Assembly: GCA_013204605.1 (NCBI GenBank)
Contig: JABMNI010000068.1
Span: 1-55,912 of the forward strand
Length of the DNA stretch: 55,912 nucleotides
Reading direction: 5' to 3'
DNA from: Ignavibacteria bacterium
Lineage (GTDB): Bacteria; Bacteroidota; Ignavibacteria; Kapaibacteriales; Kapaibacteriaceae
Under the pieces are notes generated by a model that ran no database searches, was not told where the DNA came from, and was given only the letters and a program-made list of their open reading frames with translations. Every line of letters starts with the position of its first letter. Position 1 is the stretch's first letter. Positions 7,123 to 16,092 of the stretch are shown piece by piece. Position numbers and translations under genes: made by a program.

Positions 7123-7718
7123 GCAACTGAATTCCGAAGGAATTCAATTGCCGTCTTCCCGTACTCCGAATTCGGATCAACCTTGGCGCAGTACTTCATC
7201 ACCTCCACTGCCTCCTTGATTTTTCCGCCTTGCACTAACATGTAGCCTTTGTTTATCAGAGCCACCTGGTTATTTGGTTCGCGTTTTACAACGCCATCCA
7301 TCATTGCCAGTGCATCGCTGTTTTTCCCTTGCTGAAACAATACGTACGACAAATCAATTTGCGCTGCAGTGTTTTGGGGATCAATTTTTTCTAAGAACAA
7401 TCGGTAATACGTTTCGGCTGTATCGAACATACCCAAATCGTAACTGATATTTGCGGCCGAGGCAATTAGCATACTATCCGTAGGACTCTTTGCTAGCTGC
7501 GTTTCGACCTTGCTCAATATATCTAACAAATTTTCACGGTGCTTTGTAGCCTTCTCTTGATGCTCACGTTCCTGCGTGCGTTTTTGGGCTATGTCCTTAC
7601 CGTTAACTTTTGCTTCAGAAATCAGGTACTGGCTAATGGCAAATGATGATCCGCCAATAACCAAGACCAGCACCACACCAAGTACGCCAACACGAAGGTT
7701 CGACGCACTAGAACTCAT
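7116..7718 (-). CDS. Membrane-anchored TPR protein
   Basis: Role unknown. The 200-residue product has one N-terminal membrane helix (about residues 9-31, VGVLGVVLVLVIGGSSFAI), a charged linker (about 38-62), and about four tetratricopeptide-like repeats, recognisable in NISYDLGMFDTAETYYRLF and ALINKGYMLVQGGKIKEAV. Its start overlaps the HU gene stop by four bases (ATGA), so the two are probably translated together. The C-terminal TPR domain is probably periplasmic and used for protein contacts. The stop sits in a 7-bp repeat. Confidence 0.82.
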   Translation of the reverse strand: MSSSASNLRVGVLGVVLVLVIGGSSFAISQYLISEAKVNGKDIAQKRTQEREHQEKATKHRENLLDILSKVETQLAKSPTDSMLIASAANISYDLGMFDTAETYYRLFLEKIDPQNTAAQIDLSYVLFQQGKNSDALAMMDGVVKREPNNQVALINKGYMLVQGGKIKEAVEVMKYCAKVDPNSEYGKTAIEFLRNSVAN

Positions 7719-8053
7719 GGTTGCAACGGATCCGTAACAGCGCCAGACGAGAGCGGATTTTCCTCGCGCATCTTGCCGTGCACCTTTTCTTGAAACTCCG
7801 ATGACACTTTGAAAGCCGGTATAAAGCGTTCTTCCAAAGGAACGGGCTCGCCAGTTCTTGGATTTCTTGCCATTCGTGGTTTTCGACTTTTCACACTGAA
7901 AACTCCAAACCCACGCAGTTCAATTCGCTTACCTTCTCCAAGTGCTTCAATAATGCTTAATAAGAATCCGTCAACAACAGCCTTTGTCTCAAACTTGGTT
8001 AATCCAGTCTGTGTTGCAATCTTATCAACAATGTCGGCTTTGGTTACGTTCAA
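7715..8053 (-). CDS. HU/IHF-family DNA-binding protein
   Basis: A small nucleoid protein that bends DNA. The 112-residue product has the HU fold: N-terminal helices (KADIVDKIATQTGLTKFETKAVVD), the beta core with LRGFGVFSVKSRKPRMARNP, the minor-groove arm containing the RNPRTGE motif, and a final helix (FKVSSEFQEKV). A 16-residue tail follows the usual end. The start is TTG 8053: upstream in frame there is no ATG, GTG or TTG before a stop, and TTG gives the standard N-terminus (MNVTKADI). A good promoter lies about 80 bases upstream. Confidence 0.92.
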   Translation of the reverse strand: MNVTKADIVDKIATQTGLTKFETKAVVDGFLLSIIEALGEGKRIELRGFGVFSVKSRKPRMARNPRTGEPVPLEERFIPAFKVSSEFQEKVHGKMREENPLSSGAVTDPLQP

Positions 8054-8131
8054 TTCGGCCTCGTGATCAGTCGTACAATAGTCAATAACCGGCTTCGTAC
8101 ACTAACCACTCGATTTGGTTGGTACGCACCA

Positions 8132-8162
8132 CAAAAGTACGAAAGTACTTGCTTTTACACAA
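8132..8162 (-). promoter_or_regulatory. Bacteroidota-type promoter for the HU gene
   Basis: On the minus strand TTG, exactly 20 bases, then TACTTTTG match the Bacteroidota primary sigma consensus (-33 TTG/TTTG and -7 TAnnTTTG). The -7 element is at 8132-8139, leaving a leader of about 75 bases before the TTG start. Confidence 0.6.
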
Positions 8163-8228
8163 GGTTAGCCGAAATTGATGTTGAAATATTCTGGGGGAGC
8201 CCCCTGCAGTCTTTAGACCTTTGAATCG

Positions 8229-8236
8229 TATCTTTG
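8229..8236 (+). promoter_or_regulatory. -7 element of the uppS promoter
   Basis: TATCTTTG fits TAnnTTTG and lies 29 bases before the GTG start. No clear -33 TTG is found 18-21 bases upstream, so it is called from the -7 element alone. Confidence 0.45.
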
Positions 8237-8265
8237 CAGTTTGCTGAACGGCATTTGGAGAAAAT

Positions 8266-9114
8266 GTGACCTGGAAGTCGGAACAACTATCGTCGAACGA
8301 GCTTATTATTAGGGAGGCCCTTCTGACAACCGGAAGGCTTCCTAAGCATGTGGCTGTGATTATGGACGGGAATGGCCGGTGGGCCCAGGAGCGGGGGATG
8401 CTCAGGGTTGAAGGACACAAAGAGGGCATGGAATCTGTGCGCGAGGCGGTAAAACTGTCTTCGCAGCTTGACATCAAATACCTCACGTTATACGCTTTTT
8501 CACTCGAAAATTGGAAAAGACCCGCGCGTGAGGTCCGCTTTTTGATGGGTTTACTCGAATCCTACCTTAAAAAAGAAGTTGCCGAATTACACGCAAACAA
8601 TGTCCGCATTGCCACAATTGGCAAAACCAACGCCCTGCCTAAGCCCGTCCAAAAGGTGCTGCAGAAGGCCATCGAACACACAGCCGGTAACGATGGGCTA
8701 ACTCTAACGCTAGCCCTAAGTTATGGCGGACGGTGGGACATTGTGCGGGCCGTGCAAATGATTGCCCTTGATGTTAGGCGCGGCAAAGTATCGCCCGAGG
8801 ATCTTACCGAAGAAACCATGCGCAGCTATTTATCAACCGGCGGCATGCCCGATCCCGACCTCATGATTCGCACCAGCGGAGAAATGCGCCTGAGCAACTA
8901 TCTGCTATGGGAATCTGCCTATACCGAAATCTACGTGACCAACGAACTCTGGCCGTCCTTCAGGAGAGAAGAATATTATAAAGCGCTTTCAGACTACACA
9001 CTTCGCGAAAGACGCTTTGGGCAGACCTCCGACCAATTGCGCACCGCCACCGTTGGCCCCAACAACACTTCTAAACCAACTACCATGGAGCGCATACTTG
9101 ATGCCTTTCGGTAA
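8266..9114 (+). CDS. uppS: Di-trans,poly-cis undecaprenyl diphosphate synthase
   Basis: UppS extends farnesyl diphosphate with cis-isoprene units to make undecaprenyl diphosphate, the lipid carrier for peptidoglycan and O-antigen. The 282-residue product has the catalytic Asp in VAVIMDGNGRWAQ (about residues 29-41), GHKEGME, the SLENW(K)RP stretch, and the C-terminal DLMIRTSGEMRLSNYLLW signature with the diphosphate-binding Arg pair. It is longer than most homologues because of a leader of about 24 residues and a short tail. Start is GTG 8266. It is the first gene of the envelope operon and overlaps bamA by 14 bases. Confidence 0.95.
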   Translation: MTWKSEQLSSNELIIREALLTTGRLPKHVAVIMDGNGRWAQERGMLRVEGHKEGMESVREAVKLSSQLDIKYLTLYAFSLENWKRPAREVRFLMGLLESYLKKEVAELHANNVRIATIGKTNALPKPVQKVLQKAIEHTAGNDGLTLTLALSYGGRWDIVRAVQMIALDVRRGKVSPEDLTEETMRSYLSTGGMPDPDLMIRTSGEMRLSNYLLWESAYTEIYVTNELWPSFRREEYYKALSDYTLRERRFGQTSDQLRTATVGPNNTSKPTTMERILDAFR

Positions 9115-11458
9115 GGGGCTTTGGGGAGTAATCTTTTTTGTTGTCGCCCTGTCTGTTAGTCAAGCTCAGCAAGCTCCTAAATATCCAATCATTGCGGGTA
9201 TCACCGTAGAGGGTCTAACGCAAGGCGAAGACATGCAAACGGTTATCGCCTACTCCGGTTTGCGTGTGGGTAGTGATGCGCGTCCGGATGACCTTATGAT
9301 GGCGGTAAAAAACCTTTGGGGTAGAAAAACATTCTCCGATATCAGAATTGAAAAAGAACGCGAAACCGCGCTTGGGGTGTTCTTAGTTATCCGCGTCCAG
9401 TCAGTTGCTAGGCTGAGAAAAATTGTTGTTCTTGGTAACGATAATTTGAGCGTGAAGGAAATTGAAAAGGCTATCGACAAACGGTACGGCGATATCCTTT
9501 CGGGATACGATGAATATCTTGCCCGACTCCATGTAAAACGAGCGTATGAAAAAGAGGGGATGCTGTTTGCAAACATCAAAAGCGAAATGCTGCCAGCCGA
9601 TAGCGGAAATTATTTCGACCTTGCGCTGACCATTGTTGAGGGGGCTGAGTATTCAATTGCAAGGATTGAATTTGAAGGGAATACGATTTTTTCAGACGAT
9701 GATCTTGCATCGTCATTCGAAGACACAAAAACAAAAAAGTGGTTTCAAATTTGGAAAAGCAGTAAGCTTGACTTGAAAAAGTATAAAACAGATAAAGATC
9801 TTTTAAGAGAATGGTTTTTAGAACGTGGATTATTGGATGCAGAAATAGTGTTCGATACGGTGGTTTTTAATGATGAAGAACAAAACGTTTCCATTCGAAT
9901 TGAAGTTCATGAAGGTAAACAAGTTTACATCAGAACTGTTCGGTTTACCGGCAATACGGTGTACCCCGAGGATGTTTTGATACGACGTTTAGATGTTTCG
10001 GTTGGCGAGTTGTACGACCAAAAGAAAATCACGCAAAACCTAATGGTAAATGCCGAGCAGACCGATGCTAGCTCGCTTTATAGTGACAACGGGTACTTGC
10101 AGGCTAGGCTAGAGCCGGAACTCATTAGGGTTGGTGACGACAGTGTAGACATTGTAGTAAAGGTTACCGAGGGTGAGCGATACACAGTACGTAAAGTTGA
10201 GATTGTAGGCAACAACAAAACGCGCGATAGAGTTGTGCGCCGCGAGTTGTACACCCGCCCCGGCGACTACTTTAATCGTTCCGCGATTATTAGAAGTTTG
10301 CGTGGTTTGGGTGTGCTGAATTATTTCAACCCCGAGTCATTAAAACCAGAAGTTGTTCCCGTCGACAAAACACACGTCGACGTTGTGTATAAAGTTGAAG
10401 AACGCTCCACCGATACCTTCAATGCTTCGGTTGGATTTGCAGGCGCATTTGGTTTAACGGGCTCAGTGGGAGTTACGCTAAACAACTTCGATATTTCTTC
10501 GCCACTGCGCGGCGGTGCCGGGCAAATAATGAGCTTCCAATGGGAGTTTGGTCAGGCCTCGCGCTTGCAAACATTTCAAATTTCGTTTACTGAGCCGTGG
10601 CTATTTGGTCAGCCTACTACCGTAGGTTTCAACTTGTACGACACTCGCCAAAATTTCAACATCAACATCCGTCGTACGGGTGGTCAGCTAAATGTTGGAC
10701 GCCGGTTTAGATTCCCCGATGACTTTTTCCGCGGCGATTGGACTGTTGGTTTTGAGCGCATCGAATCCAGTACCGCAAGTTTGTTTTATCGCGCCGGCGT
10801 AAACACCGCGTTGAATCTTTCGCAAACATTTTCTAGAACCAGTTACGACAACACGATTTTCCCAACTAGTGGTTCGCGCTTTGTGTTTTCTACTAAGGCC
10901 ACGGCAGGTGCACTTGGAATTGGAACCATCGATTATGGTAAACTAGGATTGACATTCGACATGGTAAACCCACTCCTTTCCGTAGATGGGCACCCACGAC
11001 TCGTAATGCTTGTTGGATCTGAAATGGGTTACATAAACGGATTCAAAACTGATACAACCATTCCACCGCAGGAATTGTTTTATATGGGTGGTAACGGGCT
11101 TGGTGGTTTTTCGTTAACACCATTGCGCGGATACCGAGATAATTCCATTGGCCCGCATTCAGCAAACGGCACAGCCGTTGGTGGCAGGATGATGGCGCGA
11201 TTCTTAGCCGAGGTAAGGTTTGCATTGTCACTCAATCCCTTCCCAATCTATTTGCTTAGTTTCGCAGAGGCTGGAAATGTGTGGTCGAACATCAAAACCG
11301 CCGATCCGTTTGGATTGAAACGAGCGGCAGGATTTGGAATGCGAATCTTGCTTAATCCTATTGGATTGATTGGGTTCGATGTAGGATATGGATTTGATAC
11401 TGATCCGGTTACAAACCAAAAATCGGGTTGGCAATTTCACTTCCAGTTTGGTAGATAA
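9101..11458 (+). CDS. bamA: Outer-membrane protein assembly factor BamA
   Basis: BamA is the Omp85 insertase that folds beta-barrel proteins into the outer membrane. The 785-residue product has a signal peptide (MPFGKGLWGVIFFVVALSVSQAQ), several POTRA domains (about residues 30-400, for example VEGLTQGEDMQTVIAYSGL and ARIEFEGNTIF), and a C-terminal 16-strand barrel region (about 430-785) including GGNGLGGFSLTPLRGY, which carries the family's barrel-lumen motif region. The open frame extends upstream to 9017, but ATG 9101 begins a proper signal peptide and overlaps uppS by 14 bases. Skp-like chaperone genes follow directly, the usual Bacteroidota order. Confidence 0.96.
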   Translation: MPFGKGLWGVIFFVVALSVSQAQQAPKYPIIAGITVEGLTQGEDMQTVIAYSGLRVGSDARPDDLMMAVKNLWGRKTFSDIRIEKERETALGVFLVIRVQSVARLRKIVVLGNDNLSVKEIEKAIDKRYGDILSGYDEYLARLHVKRAYEKEGMLFANIKSEMLPADSGNYFDLALTIVEGAEYSIARIEFEGNTIFSDDDLASSFEDTKTKKWFQIWKSSKLDLKKYKTDKDLLREWFLERGLLDAEIVFDTVVFNDEEQNVSIRIEVHEGKQVYIRTVRFTGNTVYPEDVLIRRLDVSVGELYDQKKITQNLMVNAEQTDASSLYSDNGYLQARLEPELIRVGDDSVDIVVKVTEGERYTVRKVEIVGNNKTRDRVVRRELYTRPGDYFNRSAIIRSLRGLGVLNYFNPESLKPEVVPVDKTHVDVVYKVEERSTDTFNASVGFAGAFGLTGSVGVTLNNFDISSPLRGGAGQIMSFQWEFGQASRLQTFQISFTEPWLFGQPTTVGFNLYDTRQNFNINIRRTGGQLNVGRRFRFPDDFFRGDWTVGFERIESSTASLFYRAGVNTALNLSQTFSRTSYDNTIFPTSGSRFVFSTKATAGALGIGTIDYGKLGLTFDMVNPLLSVDGHPRLVMLVGSEMGYINGFKTDTTIPPQELFYMGGNGLGGFSLTPLRGYRDNSIGPHSANGTAVGGRMMARFLAEVRFALSLNPFPIYLLSFAEAGNVWSNIKTADPFGLKRAAGFGMRILLNPIGLIGFDVGYGFDTDPVTNQKSGWQFHFQFGR

Positions 11459-11496
11459 ATAAAAAAAATATTCGTAACAGTTACTTGGAATACATT

Positions 11497-12012
11497 ATGA
11501 TTCGGAGCGTTTTAACGCTGGTTTTAGTTTCAATTTGCGCCGTGAGTTTTAGCTCTGCGCAAACTTTCAAAGCAGCATTCGTTAACAGCGAGACCATTAT
11601 TAAAGAACTTCCTGAAGCTCAAGCAGCCAGTAAGAAAATCGAAGACATGGGAAGCCGCGTTAGAGATACGCTGCAAATCATGCAAAAAGATTTCGAGTCG
11701 AAATTTGAGCAGTACCGTAAGCAAGAGGCGCTTTTGAGTGCCGAAGCAAAACGCAAAGAAGAAGAAACGCTGAACAACTTGCGCATGCGTTACTCGCAAT
11801 ACCAAGAAGAGAAAACCGCCGAACTGGGAAAAGTTCGTGAGTCCTACTTAGCCCCCATCCGCCAAAAAGTTACCGAAGCAATTGCAGCAGTGGCTAAAGA
11901 GGATAAGATTAATATGGTGTTGGATAAGGCAGCGGGCTTGGTGTTGTTTGCCGAAGACAAATCAGATATCACGTACAAGGTTTTGGATAGGATGAAAAGA
12001 GGCGAGAAGTAA
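11497..12012 (+). CDS. OmpH/Skp-family periplasmic chaperone (first copy)
   Basis: Skp-type chaperones hold unfolded outer-membrane proteins on their way to BamA. The 171-residue product has a signal peptide (MIRSVLTLVLVSICAVSFSS then AQ), a beta-strand base (FKAAFVNSETIIKELPEAQ), a long charged helical hairpin, and the returning strand INMVLDKAAGLVLFAEDKSDIT. ATG 11497 is chosen over an in-frame TTG at 11485 because it begins the signal peptide. The gene lies 38 bases after bamA and its stop overlaps the open frame of the second copy. Confidence 0.92.
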   Translation: MIRSVLTLVLVSICAVSFSSAQTFKAAFVNSETIIKELPEAQAASKKIEDMGSRVRDTLQIMQKDFESKFEQYRKQEALLSAEAKRKEEETLNNLRMRYSQYQEEKTAELGKVRESYLAPIRQKVTEAIAAVAKEDKINMVLDKAAGLVLFAEDKSDITYKVLDRMKRGEK

Positions 12013-12050
12013 TGGTCGTTGATCCATCGTCAAAATTATTGGATATCAAA

Positions 12051-12836
12051 ATGACCCGATGGATTATTGTGGGCGTAGCGCTGCTATTGCCCATGTTGGC
12101 TGTTGCTCAAAAAGTTGGTTACGTGTCGTCGGACGCTATTCGAACGGCGTACGAGCCCAACCGCCAGGCCGAAGAACGATTGAATGCGTTGGTTACGGAA
12201 TGGAAGGGCGAACTAGCCCAGCGTCAGCGCGATGTTGACGAGCTAGAAATTGAGATGAAGAAGAATCGCCTTATCTGGAGCGATGCAGAGCGTCAGCAGA
12301 AGGACCGTGAGTTAGAAGACAAGCGTTCAGACCGCGACAAATTTGCACGCGAGAAATTCGAACCAGGCGGCGAGCACGACAAAGTTGCCGAGGGATTGTT
12401 TAAGGCAATCTGGGATAAAATATATTTTGGGATTCAAAAAGTAGCCGCAGCTGAGGGCTATGACATGGTGTGGGACAAGAGTGTTCAACCACTGGTGTAC
12501 GTGAATGCCAAATACGATATCACGGTGAAGGTTATGAAGGAGCTCGGAATTGATGCCGATGATTTGGAACGCAAGCAGAAGTTAGTAGTGGAGGGCGATC
12601 CTAGAAATCAACGTGCAGAAGAACCGCGGAAAAGAAAGTCGCGCAGACGTTCTACCAGTGCGGACGTACCGGAAGATCCCGCGCCTACGGATACGCAGTC
12701 CAACCCAAATGTGCAGAATGCTCCACTTGGACCCGACGGACAGCCTATTCTGCCATTCTCGCCGCCTCCAAAATTGCCCGATACCAATCCGGTACCGGTT
12801 GATACGAACAAGAGAGAACAGGACATCCCACGATGA
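12051..12836 (+). CDS. OmpH/Skp-family chaperone (second copy) with proline-rich tail
   Basis: A second, diverged Skp-like protein of 261 residues. It has a signal peptide (MTRWIIVGVALLLPMLAVAQ), the start strand KVGYVSSDAIRTAYEPNRQ, the charged helical hairpin (about residues 40-110), and the closing strand YDMVWDKSVQPLVYVN. About 70 residues are added after the domain: a Lys/Arg cluster (RKRKSRRRS) and then a Pro/Asn/Thr-rich segment (PFSPPPKLPDTNPVPVDT). The tail is probably disordered and might reach the cell wall or an envelope partner. ATG 12051 is preferred over 12012 because it starts the signal peptide. The stop overlaps lpxD by four bases. Confidence 0.88.
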   Translation: MTRWIIVGVALLLPMLAVAQKVGYVSSDAIRTAYEPNRQAEERLNALVTEWKGELAQRQRDVDELEIEMKKNRLIWSDAERQQKDRELEDKRSDRDKFAREKFEPGGEHDKVAEGLFKAIWDKIYFGIQKVAAAEGYDMVWDKSVQPLVYVNAKYDITVKVMKELGIDADDLERKQKLVVEGDPRNQRAEEPRKRKSRRRSTSADVPEDPAPTDTQSNPNVQNAPLGPDGQPILPFSPPPKLPDTNPVPVDTNKREQDIPR

Positions 12837-13912
12837 CCACTGGCATTGCAGCTAGCAGACAGCAGTTTTCCATACAGCACCTGGCCGATTTGGTTGGTGG
12901 TACGGTAGTTGGCGATGGAAATGCAAGTATCAGCGGGATTAATCGGCTAGAACATGCTGCTACAGGTGAGATATCTTTTTTAACCAGTTCAAAGTTTGTC
13001 AAATTTTTCAGTGTTAACCAAGCATCGGCCGTAATCGTTTCGGAATCGTTGGTTTCAGAAATCAACACGGATAAACGTACCATTATAGTTGTGCCGGATG
13101 CCTACCGCGCCTTCGTTGTTGTAATGAAGCAGTTTTTCCCACCCATGAGGCTCGAACCCGGACTTCGCCACGAACTTGCTGTTATTCATCCTTCCGCAAC
13201 AGTTGCGCTTAGTGCCGCCGTAAGTGCCGGATGTGTAGTTGGAGAAGGTTGCGTTGTGAACGATGGTGTGCAACTCCATCCAAACGTTGTGTTGTATCCT
13301 GGGTGCACAATTGGTGCTAATACTGTGATACATGCAAATGTTTTGTGTTGTTCCGGTACCGAGATTGGTGAGAATTGTCTGTTGCAAGGTGGTGCAGTGA
13401 TTGGCTCGGACGGATTTGGATTTATTGAAAATTTAGATGGATCGTTCGAAAAAGTACCTCATGTAGGAACGGTGAAGATTGGTAACAATGTAGAGATTGG
13501 CGCCAATTCTACCATCGACAGAGCAGCCGTTGGTTATACCGATCTCGCAGACGGCGTGAAGATCGACAACCTAGTTCATATAGCTCACAATGTTTCGCTT
13601 GGTGCGAACACAGCCGTTGCTGCACAAGCCGGTATTTCGGGCTCGGCTCATCTTGGTAAACGAAACAGAATTGCGGGTCAGGTTGGAATTGTTGGCCACA
13701 TAACAACGGTCGACGACGTAATAGTTGAAGCTCAATCCGGAGTATCTAAAACCATTTCTTCGCCAGGTGCATATTTTGGTTCGCCGGCAAAAGAACATCG
13801 TACCACCTTAAGAATTGAAGCAGCACTGCGACAGTTGCCTGAATTGTTACAAGAGTTCAGGGAACTTAAAACTGTTGTGGAAGCCCTTCAAATACAAGAC
13901 AGTGACCAGTAA
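12833..13912 (+). CDS. lpxD: UDP-3-O-acylglucosamine N-acyltransferase
   Basis: LpxD adds the second hydroxyacyl chain in lipid A synthesis, on the cytoplasmic face. The 359-residue product has an N-terminal uridine-binding domain (to about residue 110, including EISFLTSSKF), a left-handed beta-helix of hexapeptide repeats (about 115-310) with the IGSDGFGF loop and the catalytic-His region in NLVHIAHNVSLG, and a C-terminal helix. Length is usual. It overlaps the preceding chaperone gene by four bases and the lpxC-fabZ GTG by 11. Confidence 0.96.
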   Translation: MTTGIAASRQQFSIQHLADLVGGTVVGDGNASISGINRLEHAATGEISFLTSSKFVKFFSVNQASAVIVSESLVSEINTDKRTIIVVPDAYRAFVVVMKQFFPPMRLEPGLRHELAVIHPSATVALSAAVSAGCVVGEGCVVNDGVQLHPNVVLYPGCTIGANTVIHANVLCCSGTEIGENCLLQGGAVIGSDGFGFIENLDGSFEKVPHVGTVKIGNNVEIGANSTIDRAAVGYTDLADGVKIDNLVHIAHNVSLGANTAVAAQAGISGSAHLGKRNRIAGQVGIVGHITTVDDVIVEAQSGVSKTISSPGAYFGSPAKEHRTTLRIEAALRQLPELLQEFRELKTVVEALQIQDSDQ

Positions 13913-15317
13913 ACAAAAAACCATAGCAGCCGAAGTAACAATGTCGGGTGTTGGGCTCCACACAGGAAGTCTGACATCAATGACGTTTAAACCTGCTCCC
14001 GAAAACACCGGCTATTCATTTGTCAGAACAGATTTACCCGGTAGTCCGGATGTTTTGGCCATAGTTGATAACGTGGTAGATATCGCTCGGGGCACAACCA
14101 TAGCAAACGGTACCGCTAGGGTTCACACGGTGGAACACGTGCTTGCGGCCATGGTGGGCATGGGGATCGACAACGTCATTATTGAGCTCTCGAACAATGA
14201 ACCACCCGTAGGTGATGGATCATCGTTGCCCTATGTTGAAATGATTCAGAGGGCCGGAATCACTGAGCAAAAGTTAGATAGAAATGAGTTTGTGGTTACC
14301 GATACAATTCGATACTCAGATGAAGCTCGCGGTACTGAAATTGTTGCGCTTCCAAATGATGAATATCGTGTTACTGTAATGGTCGATTACAATAATCCGG
14401 CATTGGGTAGCCAACACACCGGGTTGTTTAGTTTAGAAAAAGAATTCGTTACGGAATTCGCACCGGCTAGGACCTTCTGCTTTTTGCACGAAGTTGAAAC
14501 GCTATACAAGCAGGGCCTGATTCAAGGTGGTAACCTCGATAACGCGATTGTGATTGTCGATAAAGAAATGACCGACGATGAGCTACGCAAAACACTAAAG
14601 GACATGGGCGTAGCTGGCAATGCTGTGCTAGGTTCTAACGGGATTTTGAACGATACTTCGTTGCGTTTCAAGAACGAACCTGCACGTCACAAACTCCTTG
14701 ATATGATTGGCGATCTTGCGCTTATCGGAGCCCGTTTACGAGGTCAGGTGTTGGCCGCACGCCCGGGACACTCGAGTAACATTGAGTTCGCACGTAAGGT
14801 TCGCAAGCTGTACGAAGGACGCAACGTTGTAAAAAAATATCAACCAAAACCACCCACAGGAATTGTGTTCGATTCGATGGCCATACTAAAATTGTTGCCG
14901 CACAGATATCCTTTCGTGATGGTAGACCGAATCACCGAATACGATCCTGAAAATAACCGCATTGTTGGAATTAAAAATGTAACCATTAACGAGCCGCAGT
15001 TCACGGGGCATTTCCCGGATCGGCCCATTTTTCCTGGTGTGTTAATACTCGAGGCAATGGCGCAAACGGGCTGTCTGTTGCTCCTTGCAAAAGATGTAGA
15101 TGTAGAGAAAAAATTAGTGCTATTCACCGGCATGAATAATGTAAAGTTTCGCAGTCAAGTTGTTCCCGGTGACCAAATTGTTATGGAATTAGTAATGACA
15201 AAGTTCCGAATGAATATTTGTCAACTCGAGGGTAAGGCCTATGTAGGGGGTACTCTGGTTGCGCAAGCAGAACTTTCGGCTGCAATTGTAGATAAAGAGG
15301 CAAAGCCGCGTGGGTAA
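13902..15317 (+). CDS. lpxC-fabZ: LpxC-FabZ fusion: UDP-3-O-acyl-GlcNAc deacetylase / 3-hydroxyacyl-ACP dehydratase
   Basis: One chain carries two enzymes, a fusion typical of Bacteroidota. The LpxC part (about residues 1-300) commits UDP-acyl-GlcNAc to lipid A; its zinc ligands appear in HTVEHVLA and in HKLLDMIGDLAL, and GVGLHTG marks the N-terminus. The FabZ part (about 320-471) dehydrates hydroxyacyl-ACP; it has the catalytic His in LLPHRYPFVMVDR, FTGHFPDRPIFPGVL and the catalytic Glu in LEAMAQTG. GTG 13902 gives the standard LpxC start 11 bases inside lpxD; the longer open frame from 13815 only reads lpxD out of frame. The fusion ties two competing users of hydroxyacyl-ACP. Confidence 0.96.
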   Translation: MTSKQKTIAAEVTMSGVGLHTGSLTSMTFKPAPENTGYSFVRTDLPGSPDVLAIVDNVVDIARGTTIANGTARVHTVEHVLAAMVGMGIDNVIIELSNNEPPVGDGSSLPYVEMIQRAGITEQKLDRNEFVVTDTIRYSDEARGTEIVALPNDEYRVTVMVDYNNPALGSQHTGLFSLEKEFVTEFAPARTFCFLHEVETLYKQGLIQGGNLDNAIVIVDKEMTDDELRKTLKDMGVAGNAVLGSNGILNDTSLRFKNEPARHKLLDMIGDLALIGARLRGQVLAARPGHSSNIEFARKVRKLYEGRNVVKKYQPKPPTGIVFDSMAILKLLPHRYPFVMVDRITEYDPENNRIVGIKNVTINEPQFTGHFPDRPIFPGVLILEAMAQTGCLLLLAKDVDVEKKLVLFTGMNNVKFRSQVVPGDQIVMELVMTKFRMNICQLEGKAYVGGTLVAQAELSAAIVDKEAKPRG

Positions 15318-16092
15318 TATTCATCCTTCTGCCGTTATTGATAAGAAAGCACAAATTGCCGAGAGTGCTACTATCGGCCCCTTTTGCGTTATCGAAGCCG
15401 ATGTTGTAGTTGGCGAGAACACTGCGTTGATTTCTTCGGTTGTGCTCGCAAATGGTACTCGACTAGGCAACAACGTAACAGTACACCCCGGAGCTGTAAT
15501 AGGCACCGCGCCGCAAGATTTAAAGTACGCCGGCGAGAAGACAGTTGCAATTGTTGGTGATCGTACCGTGGTGCGGGAATGTGCTACGATAAATCGTGGA
15601 ACAATTGCTTCGCGCAAAACCGTGGTTGGGAGCGATGTACTGATAATGGCCTATTGTCATGTGGCGCACGACTGTATTGTTGGTGACAAGGTTGTAATGG
15701 CCAACGGTGCTCAACTGGGCGGACATGTTGAAATTGGCGAATGGGCTATTGTTGGTGGACTTGCAGGAATTAATCAGTTTATGCGAATTGGTGCGCACTG
15801 CATGATTGCCGCCTGTGGAAAGGTAACCAAGGATGTTCCACCATATTGTTTGAGTGGCCGAGAGCCCATGGTTGTTGAGGGAATTAACGTGGTGGGTCTG
15901 CGTAGAAGAGGCTTCACGCCCGACGATATCCTCGAAATCCAACAGTTCTACAACGTGTTGTTTCGTAGCGGATTCAACATCAGTACCGGCATTGCAAAGT
16001 ATACCGAGACTACACCCATCATCACCCAATCTGTGCAACTCTGCATTGATTTCATCCAGTCATCCAAACGTGGAATACTTCGTAGCTCGTAA
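15310..16092 (+). CDS. lpxA: UDP-N-acetylglucosamine acyltransferase
   Basis: LpxA transfers the first hydroxyacyl chain to UDP-GlcNAc. The 260-residue product starts NIHPSAVIDKKAQIAE, has ten or so hexapeptide coils, the catalytic His in MAYCHVAHDCIVGD, and the C-terminal helical region beginning LRRRGFTPDDI. The start is GTG 15310, eight bases inside the fabZ end, so translation is probably coupled. With LpxD and LpxC-FabZ it completes the early lipid A steps in a single operon. Confidence 0.96.
   Translation: MGNIHPSAVIDKKAQIAESATIGPFCVIEADVVVGENTALISSVVLANGTRLGNNVTVHPGAVIGTAPQDLKYAGEKTVAIVGDRTVVRECATINRGTIASRKTVVGSDVLIMAYCHVAHDCIVGDKVVMANGAQLGGHVEIGEWAIVGGLAGINQFMRIGAHCMIAACGKVTKDVPPYCLSGREPMVVEGINVVGLRRRGFTPDDILEIQQFYNVLFRSGFNISTGIAKYTETTPIITQSVQLCIDFIQSSKRGILRSS

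Larger units (their letters stand above)
8054..8265. other. Divergent promoter region HU/uppS
   Basis: This 212-base gap between diverging genes holds a leftward promoter for HU and a rightward one for uppS, listed separately. At 8193-8204 GGGGGAGCCCCC is a short self-complementary block whose right half is one of the AGCCCCCT words (8198-8205). I see no small gene. Confidence 0.6.

Noticed and set aside
8193-8204. GGGGGAGCCCCC as a terminator for HU or uppS
   Set aside because: It lies upstream of both divergent genes, has almost no loop, and has no T-run.
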